Position numbers and translations under genes: made by a program. A DNA stretch of 64,000 nucleotides, taken from contig NZ_JAIGNJ010000003.1 in assembly GCF_019711415.1 (NCBI RefSeq), forward strand, positions 186,001-250,000. Direction: 5' to 3'. Positions 43,723 through 53,575 of the stretch are shown piece after piece; the stretch's first letter is position 1, and the number at the start of each line of letters is the position of its first letter. Source of the stretch: Qipengyuania vesicularis (GTDB taxonomy: Bacteria > Pseudomonadota > Alphaproteobacteria > Sphingomonadales > Sphingomonadaceae). The notes below the pieces were generated by a model. The model saw nothing but the letters and a program-made list of their open reading frames with translations. It ran no database searches and had not been told where the DNA came from.

Positions 43723-45528
43723 CTACAGCGGGCGACACTCGCGCTCGAGCCAGGCGAGGTCGTCGCCTTCGAGTTGGGGGGCGAGGATCTCGCGTGTCTT
43801 CGCGTGATAGGAATTCCACCATGCGATCTCGCGGTCGGTGAGAATTGCCTTGTCGACCAGCCTGCGGTCGAGTGGCACGTGGGTGAGCGTCTCGAAAGTC
43901 AGATACTTGCCCTCGCTACCTTCGACCTTCGCATCGACCACCAGCACGAGGTTCTCGATCCGGATGCCGTATTCGCCGGGCTTGTAATAGCCCGGCTCGT
44001 TCGAGAGGATCATGCCCTCGCGCAAGGGCGCTCCGGTCCCGGCGAAGGCCCCGCCGGGCTTGGAAATCCGCTGCGGCCCTTCGTGGACCGAGAGATAGCT
44101 ACCCACGCCGTGGCCCGTCCCGTGGCCATAGTCGACGCCTGCCTGCCACAGGTGCATGCGCGCCAGCGCGTCAAGCGCACCGCCACTGGTGCCATCGGGG
44201 AAGCGGGCGAGGTCGAGTTCGATGTGGCCCTTGAGGACGCGCGTATTGCGGTCGATCATTTCCACGGTCGGCTCACCCGGTCCAACCCAGACGGTGCGGG
44301 TGATATCGGTCGTTCCGTCGAGATACTGCCCGCCCGAATCGCACAGATAGATGCTGGAAGGCGGGATCGGGATGTTGCTGTCCTCATCCACCTTGTAGTG
44401 CGGCAGGGCAGCATGGCCTGCAGCGGCGCTGATGGTGTTGAAGCTGCAGTCCCTCATGTCGGGACTGAGGCCGCGGAATTCGCGCAGCTTGGCCGCGGCG
44501 GAAAGCTCGTCCACCTCGCCGCTGGGCGCATATTCTTCGATCCAGCGCAGGTAGCGAACGACCGCCGCACCATCGCGCGCCTGAGCCTCGCGGTGGCCCT
44601 GCTGTTCCGCTTCGGTCTTGATCGCCTTAGGGAGCACGACCGGATCATCATCGCGCACGACCTTTGCACCGCCCTCTTCCAGCGCATGGAAGATCCCTGC
44701 CACGGCATGCTTGGGATCGACCGCAATGGTCTTGCCCCTAAATTCGGCCAGCGCGGGTTCGAACTCGGCCCGGTCCCTCACGCGCACGGCATTGCCTAGG
44801 TGCTGGGTCAGTTCCGGAGTGACCTTTTCGTGGGCGATGAAAAGCTCTGCCGTACCGTCTGCATGGGCCAGCACATAGGACAGCGCGACCGGAGTGTTGT
44901 CGACATCTGCCCCGCGCATGTTGAGCAGCCAGGCGACCGAATCCAGCGCGGTGATGACAGTTGCGTCATAGCCTTCGCGCTTGAGCCAATCGGCCACCTC
45001 GGCGCGTTTGTCGGCGCTTGAGCGACCGGCGAACCGTTCGTCATGCGGCACGGCGGGCGCAAGCGAGGGTTGCGGGCGATCGGCCCAGACCGCATCGATC
45101 GGATTGCCATCGACCGGGACCAGCTCGATGCCCTTCTTGGCGAACAGCTTGCTCGCTTCTTCGGCCCATTCCACGCCGTGGAGCCAGGCGTCGTAACCGA
45201 TCTTGCCGCCCTCTGGTGCATGTTCCGCAAGCCACTTGGCGGGCGATGTCGCGGGCACATCCTCGTAATCGTAGAGCTTGCCATCGACCTGCTCGCGCAC
45301 CTGCACGGTATATCGGCCGTCGGTGAACATCGCGGCCTTGTCCTTCAGGACCGCTGCACTGCCCGCGCTCCCGCCAAAACCCGTCAGCCAGTGCAGCCGC
45401 TGCGCATAGGAGCCGACATATTCGCTCATGTGCTCGTCGGAGATGGGAATGACGAAGCCGTCGAGGCCGCGCTTGGCCATTTCGGTGCGCAGCGCGTCGA
45501 GACGGGCTTCATGGGTCTGCATAAGCAT
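43723..45528 (-). CDS. pepP: Xaa-Pro aminopeptidase (M24, AmpP-type)
   Basis: 601 residues: creatinase-like N-terminal domains and a C-terminal pita-bread M24B domain. Metal ligands are visible as DSGGQYLDGTTDITRT (Asp), GTGHGVGSYLSVHEGP (His), LSNEPGYY (Glu) and RIENLVLV (Glu). It removes the N-terminal residue from Xaa-Pro peptides. The size is that of the long, eukaryote-like AmpP form also found in proteobacteria. The start MLMQTHEARLD is chosen; ATG two codons in is an alternative. No signal peptide, so cytoplasmic. Confidence 0.95.
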   Translation of the reverse strand: MLMQTHEARLDALRTEMAKRGLDGFVIPISDEHMSEYVGSYAQRLHWLTGFGGSAGSAAVLKDKAAMFTDGRYTVQVREQVDGKLYDYEDVPATSPAKWLAEHAPEGGKIGYDAWLHGVEWAEEASKLFAKKGIELVPVDGNPIDAVWADRPQPSLAPAVPHDERFAGRSSADKRAEVADWLKREGYDATVITALDSVAWLLNMRGADVDNTPVALSYVLAHADGTAELFIAHEKVTPELTQHLGNAVRVRDRAEFEPALAEFRGKTIAVDPKHAVAGIFHALEEGGAKVVRDDDPVVLPKAIKTEAEQQGHREAQARDGAAVVRYLRWIEEYAPSGEVDELSAAAKLREFRGLSPDMRDCSFNTISAAAGHAALPHYKVDEDSNIPIPPSSIYLCDSGGQYLDGTTDITRTVWVGPGEPTVEMIDRNTRVLKGHIELDLARFPDGTSGGALDALARMHLWQAGVDYGHGTGHGVGSYLSVHEGPQRISKPGGAFAGTGAPLREGMILSNEPGYYKPGEYGIRIENLVLVVDAKVEGSEGKYLTFETLTHVPLDRRLVDKAILTDREIAWWNSYHAKTREILAPQLEGDDLAWLERECRPL

Positions 45529-45653
45529 TGAAAGGGTCTCTCTTTGTGATTCCGGTCTGTATGCCCGGCCATATAGCAACTGGTGCCCCTCCCTGCATCC
45601 CAACTATTTCTTAGAACCTTCTCAGTAGTTTGGCCTGCGAAAGGGGATCAAAT

Positions 45654-46406
45654 TTGGTTTTTGGACGCAAGGGGCTCACGACGCCCGCACAGCGCAGGTA
45701 TCCAGCAGCACAAGAGCGTGCGGAGACATCGCCCGGGCATCGCAATGTGCTCGAACTGCTCGACCGGGAGCAGGACGAAAAGCCGCACCAGCGCGCACAG
45801 ATGGGCGGCATGGTTCTGTTCGATCTGGTGATGAAAATCATCGCCGACGAGCGCGGCGTGCATATCCAGAACCTCATTGCCATCCTTGCCAGCTGCGGCG
45901 GTGCAGCGTGCCTCAAGGCGGCACTCGCCGAAGTGCAGGAGGCCGGTCGCACGCCTCAGGAGGCCGGGATGATGGTGATCGAAGGCGCGGACGGACGCAC
46001 CTATTTCTACGGTGACCTGCCCAATCGATTCCTCTGGGAAAGCGAAACCTCGCTGCTCAGCCTCACGCTGGGCGCGGCGCAGGGCCTCGGTGCGCAGGTC
46101 TCGGTCCAGATGGTGGAAGAGACTATGGGGCATGTCGCCAAGACTGTCGGCTCGCCCGAATTCGGCGTGCCCCGTCTCGACGAACGCGAGCGGGCCAGCG
46201 ATCTGCCCATCGAATGGGTGAAGGTCTTCCAGTCAAAGCTTGCCGAGGCTCTCGATACCTACGAGGTCCCGCCACAGCAGCGCCCGGCCGCCTTTGGCTT
46301 CGCGATCCAGCGAGCGATGGAGGCGGGCCATCAGGCGGCCCCGGTTGACGCCCTTGCGCGGCTGGCGCTCGAATGCGCTGTCCCGATGGCCAAGCTCGAC
46401 CTCTAA
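45654..46406 (+). CDS. Conserved hypothetical protein, 250 aa
   Basis: A soluble, mostly helical protein. The TTG start at 45654 (MVFGRKGLTTPAQRRYPAAQ) follows AGGGGAT by eight bases, a good reason to prefer it to the TTG at 45630. Recognisable stretches: GGMVLFDLVMKIIADERGVHIQNLIAILASCGGAA, VIEGADGRTYFYGDLPNRFLW, LTLGAAQGLGAQVS. No motif known to me. Divergent from pepP with 125 bases between. I recall comparable unnamed proteins in sphingomonads only. Function unknown. Confidence 0.8.
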   Translation: MVFGRKGLTTPAQRRYPAAQERAETSPGHRNVLELLDREQDEKPHQRAQMGGMVLFDLVMKIIADERGVHIQNLIAILASCGGAACLKAALAEVQEAGRTPQEAGMMVIEGADGRTYFYGDLPNRFLWESETSLLSLTLGAAQGLGAQVSVQMVEETMGHVAKTVGSPEFGVPRLDERERASDLPIEWVKVFQSKLAEALDTYEVPPQQRPAAFGFAIQRAMEAGHQAAPVDALARLALECAVPMAKLDL

Positions 46407-46558
46407 CTCCCCATCCGTCAGCCTTAGTTGACAGTTTCGATGCGGTGCAATGCCGCGCATAATCACTCGTGCCTTTGAAGTTTGGTGGAGCCAGCCTATC
46501 TCAGGCCGCACCGGCCCATGCCGCATCCAATTCTCCCCAGACCGACCAAGGGAACCAA

Positions 46559-48616
46559 GTGACCGAACCAACCGCGCCGCCTGTCGCCGAGAAGCGAGAG
46601 CATTCTTACACCCACCATGGGGTCACGATCGCCGATCCCTATCACTGGCTCCGCGACCAGGGTTATCCGACCATCGACGATGAGGATGTGCTCGATCACC
46701 TGAAGGCGGAGAACGCGTGGTTCGAAGCGCGCATGGCCCCGCAGAAAGCCCTGGTAGAGGAGCTCTACGAGGAGATGAAGGCCAGGATTAAAGAGGACGA
46801 TTCCTCCGTCCCGCAACGCCGCGGAGATTTCCTCTACTGGTCCGAGTTCGAACAGGGCACGGAATATCGCAAACACTACCGCAGGCCGCTGGCGGGCGGG
46901 GATGCCGTAGTCATCCTCGACGAGAATGCGCTCGCTGATGGCCATGAGTATTTCCGGCTCGGTGCCTTCTCTGTTTCGAAGAACGGCCGCTATCTCGCCT
47001 ATTCAAGCGATACCAACGGTTCGGAGCGGTACACTGCGCGAATCAAGGACCTCGAGACAGGCGAACTGCTTGCCGACGCAATCCCGGGCATCCGCACCAG
47101 CCTGACTTGGGTCGCAGGCGATACGGCAGTCGTCTACGGCGAGGCGAACGAGAACTGGCGCACGCTCAACGCCAAGGTCCATGTCCTCGGCCAGCAGGTC
47201 TCCGACGACGTCGAGATCTATCGCGAAGACGACGAGAGTTTCAGCGTCGATACCGGCCTAACCGCGCAGGAAGACTGGCTGGTTATCGCCACCGGCGACA
47301 ATGAAACCAGCGAGGCTCGGCTCGTTCGCGCCGACAATCCGACGGGCGAGCAGATCCTCATCGCCCCGCGCCTCAAGGGCCGCGAATATGATGTCGATGT
47401 GCGGGACGGCACGATCTACGTCCACACGAACGATGACCATGTGAATTTCCGGCTTGCCACCGCTAGCCTCGACAATCCCGGAGAATGGACCACGCTGATC
47501 GAAGGATCGGATGAGTTCTACCTCGACGGATTCGAGCTGTTCAAGGATTTCTACGTGACCGAAGGGCGGCTGCGCGGGCTCGACCAGATCCAGCTGCGCA
47601 GCTACGCCGATCCCAATCTCGTGAAGCCGATCGCCTTTACCGAGGCGAGTTTCTCGACGGGTCTTTCCAACAATCCCGAATACGACCAGGACAAGCTGCG
47701 GCTTGCCTATGAAAGCATGGTCACGCCGGATTCGGTCTATGACTACCATGTCGCGACCGGCGAGCTCGAGCTGCTCAAGCAGCAGGAAATCCCAAGCGGC
47801 TATGATGCCGGCCTCTACCAGGTCGAGCGGATCGAAATCGCCGCGCGCGACGGCACCATGGTGCCGGTGTCGATCGTCAGCCGGAAGGATCGCGCGATGG
47901 GCGGTCCGCTGCACCTCTATGCCTATGGAGCCTACGGCATTGCCTATCCGCCGGGCTTTTCGACCACGCGGCTGAGCCTTGTCGACCGCGGCTTCGCCTT
48001 CGCCATCGCCCATATCCGCGGCGGCGACGACCTCGGGCGCAGCTGGTATCTCCAGGGCAAGCTCAATGAGCGTACCAACACGTTCAATGATTTCGTCGAT
48101 GTCGCCAAAGGCCTGATTGCCAAGGGCTACACCTCTGAGGGCAAGATCAGCGCAAGCGGCGGTTCTGCCGGCGGCGAGCTGATGGGCGTGGTACTCAACT
48201 CCAATCCCGAGCTTTGGGGCGCGGTAGTGGCGCATGTGCCTTTCGTCGACGTGCTCGCCACCATGCTCGACAAGGACCTGCCGCTGACGCCCGGCGAATG
48301 GCCCGAATGGGGCAATCCGATCGAGAGCAAGCAGGCCTTCGCCTACATCCTGTCCTATTCGCCCTATGACCAGGTAGTGGCGCAGGACTACCCGCCGCTG
48401 CTGGTCACAGCCGGGCTAAACGATCCGCGCGTGACCTATTGGGAGCCGGCGAAATGGGTCGCCAAGCTGCGCGAATTCAAGACCGATGATAACGAGCTGC
48501 TGCTGAAGACGAATATGGGCGCTGGCCATGGCGGCAAGTCAGGCCGCTTCGCCTCCATCTACGAGGTGGCCGAGGAATACGCCTTCATCCTGTGGCAAAT
48601 GGGCGAGGCGAAATGA
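46559..48616 (+). CDS. ptrB: Prolyl oligopeptidase family (oligopeptidase B-like)
   Basis: 685-residue S9A serine peptidase with an N-terminal beta-propeller and a C-terminal hydrolase. It begins with the family ADPYHWLRDQGYPTIDDEDVLDHLKAEN. The catalytic Ser is in ASGGSAGGELMG, the Asp in LNDPRVTYWEPAKW, and the His in GAGHGGKSGRF. The wording at HYRRPL and GGPLHLYAYGAYG favours oligopeptidase B (Arg/Lys-Xaa cleavage). GTG at 46559 after AAGGGAA is the start; the reading from 46469 has a pseudo-leader. Stop overlaps the thioesterase start (ATGA). Cytoplasmic, no signal peptide. Confidence 0.94.
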   Translation: MTEPTAPPVAEKREHSYTHHGVTIADPYHWLRDQGYPTIDDEDVLDHLKAENAWFEARMAPQKALVEELYEEMKARIKEDDSSVPQRRGDFLYWSEFEQGTEYRKHYRRPLAGGDAVVILDENALADGHEYFRLGAFSVSKNGRYLAYSSDTNGSERYTARIKDLETGELLADAIPGIRTSLTWVAGDTAVVYGEANENWRTLNAKVHVLGQQVSDDVEIYREDDESFSVDTGLTAQEDWLVIATGDNETSEARLVRADNPTGEQILIAPRLKGREYDVDVRDGTIYVHTNDDHVNFRLATASLDNPGEWTTLIEGSDEFYLDGFELFKDFYVTEGRLRGLDQIQLRSYADPNLVKPIAFTEASFSTGLSNNPEYDQDKLRLAYESMVTPDSVYDYHVATGELELLKQQEIPSGYDAGLYQVERIEIAARDGTMVPVSIVSRKDRAMGGPLHLYAYGAYGIAYPPGFSTTRLSLVDRGFAFAIAHIRGGDDLGRSWYLQGKLNERTNTFNDFVDVAKGLIAKGYTSEGKISASGGSAGGELMGVVLNSNPELWGAVVAHVPFVDVLATMLDKDLPLTPGEWPEWGNPIESKQAFAYILSYSPYDQVVAQDYPPLLVTAGLNDPRVTYWEPAKWVAKLREFKTDDNELLLKTNMGAGHGGKSGRFASIYEVAEEYAFILWQMGEAK

Positions 48617-49008
48617 CCGCGCGCTTCGAGCAGACCCTTACCGCCCTGCCCGAGCACATCGACGAGCTCGGGCACGTCAACAACACTGTCTGGGTCCGCT
48701 GGATCCAGGACCTTGCAACGGCCCATTGGACCCATGCCGCGCGGCCCGGAGATAGCGCGCGGTTCTTCTGGGTCGTGACCCGGCACGAGATCGATTATCG
48801 CGGCAATGTCTCGGTCGGCGAGAGCGTGACCGGCCAGACGTGGATAGAGGGGGAACCGCGCGGTGCGACCTCGATCAGGCGGGTCGATTTTAGCAACGCG
48901 GCGGGCAAGGTGATCGTCTCGGCGGCGACGACCTGGGCCATGCTCGACCGTGAGACACAGAGACTGGTACGCGTGCGGCCCGAGGTGCTCGAACCGTTTC
49001 GCCGCTGA
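48613..49008 (+). CDS. Acyl-CoA thioesterase (4-hydroxybenzoyl-CoA type)
   Basis: 131-residue hotdog-fold thioesterase: HIDELGHVNNTVWVRWIQDLATAHW contains the Asp/Glu and HVNN signature of the 4HBT family, and FFWVVTRHEIDYRG follows. It hydrolyses acyl-CoA. Coupled to the peptidase upstream by ATGA, probably an accidental pairing of housekeeping genes. Its stop abuts the stop of the convergent diguanylate cyclase gene. Confidence 0.93.
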   Translation: MTARFEQTLTALPEHIDELGHVNNTVWVRWIQDLATAHWTHAARPGDSARFFWVVTRHEIDYRGNVSVGESVTGQTWIEGEPRGATSIRRVDFSNAAGKVIVSAATTWAMLDRETQRLVRVRPEVLEPFRR

Positions 49009-50760
49009 TCAGGCGGCCACGCGCCGGTCGCCTGCGCGGCGATCGGGGAGAGCCTCGACGATCTGCGAACGAGTGCGATTGCGGCCTGCTACCTTGGCTT
49101 CGTAGAGCAGCCTGTCGACCTGCGAATACAGCGATGAAAAGCTCAGTCCGGGCTCATCTGCAATTGCAGAGAAATCGACGATGCCCATGCTAGCCGTGAC
49201 CGGTCGGTGGATTTCGTCGACACCGGCCATGACACGCTGGGTTACCGCCAGGCGGCGTTCCTCTGCCTTCTCGAGAGCATCCTCGCCGCGCAGCAGGAGC
49301 AGGAACTCCTCTCCGCCGATCCGGAAAGCGACCAGATCGTTGTCGTCTCCAGGGCTTAGCGCCCATGCCGCGCTGCGCAGCACCAGGTCGCCGACGGGAT
49401 GCCCATGGATGTCGTTGATCGACTTGAAGCGGTCGATATCCACCACCGCCATCGCGTGGAAACCCTCGCGAACGAGTTCCCCGTAGCGCGCATCGAGCGC
49501 CCGGCGATTGCGCAGCCCGGTGAGCTCGTCGTGTTCACTCAAGACTTCGAGATCGCGAGCGATGGTGATTGCCTGATCGCGTTCGCGGCGGATCCGGATG
49601 AAACGGTCGGCGACGGCCAGCGCGGTAGCGATCACCTCGAACAGCAGGGCGAAGTTCTGCGCCCAGGTCTCATCGAAGATGAAGGCTTCCGGCAGCGTGT
49701 AGACTATGACTGCCTGCAGCAGCACGATGAAGGCCAGCGGAGCGATCCCGAATGCGAGGTAGGGCGCCATCCGGCTGTGCTGCTGGAAGGCCTGCCACAA
49801 GATGAAGAAATAGCCCGCGAATATGGAGACCAATATGCTGAAGTAGATGTGGTCGATCCATTCGCCATAAACGTCCATCGCGAATGTCGAGACGATGCCG
49901 TTGGCAAGCGTCAGCACCGGCAAAACCAGCAGCCACCTGCGATAACGACGCGGCAGGCGCCCATCTTCGATGAAGTGGTAGGCGAACAGGAATGTCGCCG
50001 CGACCATCAGGTCCAGGCTGAGGTAGGTGACATTGAGTTCGGTCTCGTAGTCGAGGACCACCATCATGGGCAGCAAGCCCGACACCGCGGCCGTCTGCAC
50101 GAAGGCCATGAGGCAAAAAAGCGCATGATACAGCGGAAAGGGCTCACGCAGCGCGCGGAAGAAGCCGATGTCGAAGATTATCGGGGCAAGGAGCAAGCCG
50201 CAGAGCAATGCCGCCAGCAAATGGATGTGGCCCGCGACGACCGGGACTTGCGGTTTCTCGGCAAGTCGGGTCGCGACGAATGTCTCCGGGAACCAGCCAC
50301 CCTCGTGAATGAAGATCACATTGGCGATCGGCGTTCCCGGATTGGGTAGCTCTACCATGGCCTTGAGGCTCGATGCGCCCATCTTGAGATCGCGAAAGCC
50401 GTATTCGCGCGACAGGCGGCGGCCGTCCTCGCCCTCCACGATGACTTCGAGCCGTTCGAACTCGTAGCGGTCGAACTCTGCCGCCCGCGGATCGAGGCTG
50501 CCGTCCAACGTGTGGCGGATGATGTGCCTCTCCGCTCGCCATTCGAACTCGGCCCCCTCGCATTTCCATGCCGAGGGGTCGGCAAGCGCCTGGTCATAGG
50601 AAACGCTCTTGTCGACCGAGATGTGACAGGTCGATCCGGGTGCGAACTTTTCCTGCGCCGAAAGCGGGCCGGGGACGAGCCACAGCATCGCGCAAAGCAC
50701 GATAGCAAAAACGGCCCGCCAGTCGGCAGGCCGCGAGAAAGTCCCGAACTCCAGTCGCAT
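49009..50760 (-). CDS. 7TM sensor diguanylate cyclase
   Basis: 583 residues: a first helix (WRAVFAIVLCAMLWLVPGPLSAQ) acting as signal, a periplasmic domain (about 55-200) with two cysteines (TCHIS, KCEGAEF), then seven or so membrane helices (about 205-385) like 7TMR-DISM sensors, and a C-terminal GGDEF domain. The active-site loop reads RIGGEEFLLLL, an active GGEEF variant. ELTGLRNRRALD and the metal Asp in VVDIDRFKSIND are intact. It makes cyclic-di-GMP in response to an unknown ligand. No RxxD inhibitory site is evident. Start MRLEFGTFS. Confidence 0.93.
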   Translation of the reverse strand: MRLEFGTFSRPADWRAVFAIVLCAMLWLVPGPLSAQEKFAPGSTCHISVDKSVSYDQALADPSAWKCEGAEFEWRAERHIIRHTLDGSLDPRAAEFDRYEFERLEVIVEGEDGRRLSREYGFRDLKMGASSLKAMVELPNPGTPIANVIFIHEGGWFPETFVATRLAEKPQVPVVAGHIHLLAALLCGLLLAPIIFDIGFFRALREPFPLYHALFCLMAFVQTAAVSGLLPMMVVLDYETELNVTYLSLDLMVAATFLFAYHFIEDGRLPRRYRRWLLVLPVLTLANGIVSTFAMDVYGEWIDHIYFSILVSIFAGYFFILWQAFQQHSRMAPYLAFGIAPLAFIVLLQAVIVYTLPEAFIFDETWAQNFALLFEVIATALAVADRFIRIRRERDQAITIARDLEVLSEHDELTGLRNRRALDARYGELVREGFHAMAVVDIDRFKSINDIHGHPVGDLVLRSAAWALSPGDDNDLVAFRIGGEEFLLLLRGEDALEKAEERRLAVTQRVMAGVDEIHRPVTASMGIVDFSAIADEPGLSFSSLYSQVDRLLYEAKVAGRNRTRSQIVEALPDRRAGDRRVAA

Positions 50761-50829
50761 TGGGGGCGGACATAGCCGAAGCGGACTTAAGGTCCAATTA
50801 CCCCCGCGGTAAGGCAATGTTAGGCGTAT

Positions 50830-51948
50830 TTACGCGGTCACGACCTCGGCCACGGGCCGGTAGTCATAGCCGAGCTCCTTGGCGACGGCTTCATAGGTCA
50901 CTTCGCCCTTGTGCACATTGAGGCCTTCAGCGAGGTGCGGGTCGGCCGCGAGCGCCTTCTTCCAGCCAAGGCTGGCGATGCGCAGCGCGTGCGGCAAGGT
51001 CACGTTGTTGAGCGCATAGGTGCTGGTACGCGCGACAGCACCGGGCATGTTGGCCACGCAGTAATGCACGATGTCGTCGACGACGTAGGTCGGCTCGGCA
51101 TGGGTGGTGGGCTTGGAGGTCTCGAAGCATCCGCCCTGGTCGATGGCGACGTCGACAAGGACGGCGCCCTTCTGCATGTCCTTGAGCATTTCGCGCGTCA
51201 CCAGCTTGGGAGCCGCCGCGCCGGGGATCAGCACTGCACCGATGACGAGGTCCGCACCGCAGACGGCGTCGTACAGGTTCGCCGCATTCGAGAACCTTGT
51301 GCTCGCGCGCGATTCGAAATGCGTGCCGACCTTTTCGAGCACGTCCGGATCGCGATCGAGGATGGTGACATCCGCACCGAGTCCCGCCGCCATTTGTGCC
51401 GCGTTGAAGCCGACCACGCCGCCGCCGATCACCACGACCTTGCCCGGCATCACGCCCGGCACGCCGCCCAGCAGAACGCCGCGCCCGCCGTGCGCCTTTT
51501 CGAGAGCAGTGGCGCCTGCCTGCACGCTCATGCGACCGGCAACCTGGCTCATCGGCTTGAGCAGCGGCAGTTGCCCGCCCGTACCCGTGACGGTCTCGTA
51601 GGCGATTGCGGTCACGCCACTTTCGACGAGGTCCTTCGTCTGCTCCGGATCGGGCGCAAGGTGCAGATAGGTATAGAGAATCTGGCCCTCGCGCAGCTTC
51701 TTGCGCTCGACCGCCTGCGGTTCCTTGACCTTCACCACCATCTCGCATTCGGCGAAGATCTCGTCGGGCGTGTCGACGATTCTTGCGCCCGCCTCGATAT
51801 ATTGTTCGTCGGTCGCATCGATACCGCAGCCGGCCTGTGTCTCGATCCAGACCTCATTGCCCTGGACGATGAGCTCCTTCGCGCTTTCGGGCGTCAGGCC
51901 GACGCGATATTCGTGATTCTTGATTTCCTTGGGGCAACCGATGCGCAT
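50830..51948 (-). CDS. ald: Alanine dehydrogenase
   Basis: NAD-dependent oxidative deamination of L-alanine to pyruvate and ammonia, or the reverse. 372 residues, all typical: [22 protein letters not shown], the catalytic lysine/histidine region [12 protein letters not shown] and LHLAPDP, the nucleotide fold [28 protein letters not shown] and the signature [21 protein letters not shown] lies eight bases before the ATG. Likely used to cope with amino-acid catabolism, in line with the peptidases in this window. Confidence 0.96.
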   Translation of the reverse strand: MRIGCPKEIKNHEYRVGLTPESAKELIVQGNEVWIETQAGCGIDATDEQYIEAGARIVDTPDEIFAECEMVVKVKEPQAVERKKLREGQILYTYLHLAPDPEQTKDLVESGVTAIAYETVTGTGGQLPLLKPMSQVAGRMSVQAGATALEKAHGGRGVLLGGVPGVMPGKVVVIGGGVVGFNAAQMAAGLGADVTILDRDPDVLEKVGTHFESRASTRFSNAANLYDAVCGADLVIGAVLIPGAAAPKLVTREMLKDMQKGAVLVDVAIDQGGCFETSKPTTHAEPTYVVDDIVHYCVANMPGAVARTSTYALNNVTLPHALRIASLGWKKALAADPHLAEGLNVHKGEVTYEAVAKELGYDYRPVAEVVTA

Positions 51949-52018
51949 GAGGAGGACTCCTTGAACGAACCCCACCCGTTACATCTGCAACCAATCTGCG
52001 GCAAGCCTGTGTGCTGGC

Positions 52019-53566
52019 CTAAAGCGTAATCCAGGACAGTTCGACTTCGTCCCCGCTGAGCGTCTCGGTAGCGGTCGCTTCGATCCCCGCATCTTCGAGG
52101 GCTTTGGCGACGGATGATGCTTCCTCTGCGCTCCCGGTCACCATGATCGGCACACCCGTCCGGCGTGCAGCCCAGATCGCGAGTTGCAGGCTGGCCCGGC
52201 CGCTATCCGTGGGCTTGCCATCCGCCATCGCGACGCGCGGCAGCTGGAGGAGCGGCGGTCGCAGCTGCGCGGTCCATCCCGGAGTCGAGCGGACCACCCG
52301 GCGTTCCAGTTCGCGATAGCCTGCCAGGGTCAGTTGCGGCAGGGGTCTGGCAGTTGCGGCTATCCTGCGCATGTCGCGATCAAGCATGACGTCGCCGCGT
52401 TCGACGCCGGCCGCCGTCGCCATCCGATCGACCATCGTCGCGATCTGCCGCTCGGTCGCTGCAGCCTGTTCCGCAGCGCGCGCCTTCGCTAGCTCGGCCT
52501 GCTGCGCTGCGCCGGGATCGGTCCCGACCCGCAATTGGTCGAGCGAGACGACGACTTCACGGTCGAGACGATCCTTGAGTCTGCGGCTGACCTCTGCTTC
52601 TGCGCCGGTCCTGAACTCGGGGGTGAAGACATTCGCACTGATCTGAACCGGATCGCTTTCCCAGTTGATCGTCGTGCCGCCGATTTCGGCATCGTCGGGA
52701 AAGGCGCTTTCCAGCTCGCTCGTGACAATGCGCTGGGCATTTGCCTCGAAGGCGATGGACCTCAGCGTCAGGCCAAGCGGGACCGCCATGGCGACGAAGA
52801 TCACGAATATGCCGACATTCTGGAACCAGCCCTGGCGCGTCGAAAGACTTGTACGGAAGCCATAGAGGCGCGCCATCAGAGTCGCGGTCAGTGCGATGGT
52901 CAGGAAGTTGGTGATGAACAGGCCGAATGCGCCGAAGAACACCGTCCAGTTGAAGGTTGCCAGCCCGAAACCGACCACCGCGAGCGGCGGCATCAGGGCA
53001 GTGGCAATCGCCACACCGACGATGGTGCCTTCGCGCCCGCGGATCATCGCGTAGGACCCGGCGATGGAGGAAAACAGTGCCACCATAAGGTCGAGCAGGT
53101 TGGGCCGCGTGCGAGCGGCGATTTCCTCGGTGATCGTCTCCAGCGGTGACACCAGCACGATAAAAGCGGAGAAGAGGATGGCGGCCAGACTGCCCAGCGC
53201 AAGCGAGCGGGCGCTGATCTTGAGCCATTTCTGCTTGCCAGTCGCAAGCGCAAAACCCACGCCAAGGATCGGGCTCATCAGCGGCGAAAGGAGCATGGCC
53301 CCGATCACCACTGCGCCCGAGGACAGGAGCAGGCCGAGGATCGCGATCCCCGCCGACATCATCGTCATGAGCATGTAGCGCGGGGTGGCCGGACATTCGA
53401 GCGCGACCTTGGCCACCACCGCCTTGTGATCGACGTTGGACACGACTTCCTTGCGCCACCAGCTGCGCATAGGGGCTATCGAGCGACCTACGGGGGAATA
53501 GACCCACCGTGCCACGCGTTCGGGCTGGTCGGCAGCGGTGGAATTCTCGGTCGTCGTCGCGTTCAT
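52019..53566 (-). CDS. DUF389 (TIGR00341-like) membrane protein
   Basis: 515 residues with five to six membrane helices near the N-terminal half (about 65-85, 95-110, 120-140, 160-210, 260-290) and a periplasmic or cytoplasmic tail. The stretch GLLLSSGAVVIGAMLLSPLMSPILGVGFALA and REGTIVGVAIATALMPPLAVVGF is the DUF389 core. The tail resembles BON-like repeats (REVVVSLDQLRVG, DRMATAAGVERGDVMLDRD). Function unknown. The start codon is 9 bases from the ftsK stop, so it may be the second gene of the ftsK unit. Confidence 0.9.
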   Translation of the reverse strand: MNATTTENSTAADQPERVARWVYSPVGRSIAPMRSWWRKEVVSNVDHKAVVAKVALECPATPRYMLMTMMSAGIAILGLLLSSGAVVIGAMLLSPLMSPILGVGFALATGKQKWLKISARSLALGSLAAILFSAFIVLVSPLETITEEIAARTRPNLLDLMVALFSSIAGSYAMIRGREGTIVGVAIATALMPPLAVVGFGLATFNWTVFFGAFGLFITNFLTIALTATLMARLYGFRTSLSTRQGWFQNVGIFVIFVAMAVPLGLTLRSIAFEANAQRIVTSELESAFPDDAEIGGTTINWESDPVQISANVFTPEFRTGAEAEVSRRLKDRLDREVVVSLDQLRVGTDPGAAQQAELAKARAAEQAAATERQIATMVDRMATAAGVERGDVMLDRDMRRIAATARPLPQLTLAGYRELERRVVRSTPGWTAQLRPPLLQLPRVAMADGKPTDSGRASLQLAIWAARRTGVPIMVTGSAEEASSVAKALEDAGIEATATETLSGDEVELSWITL

Positions 53567-53575
53567 CGCAGCCCT

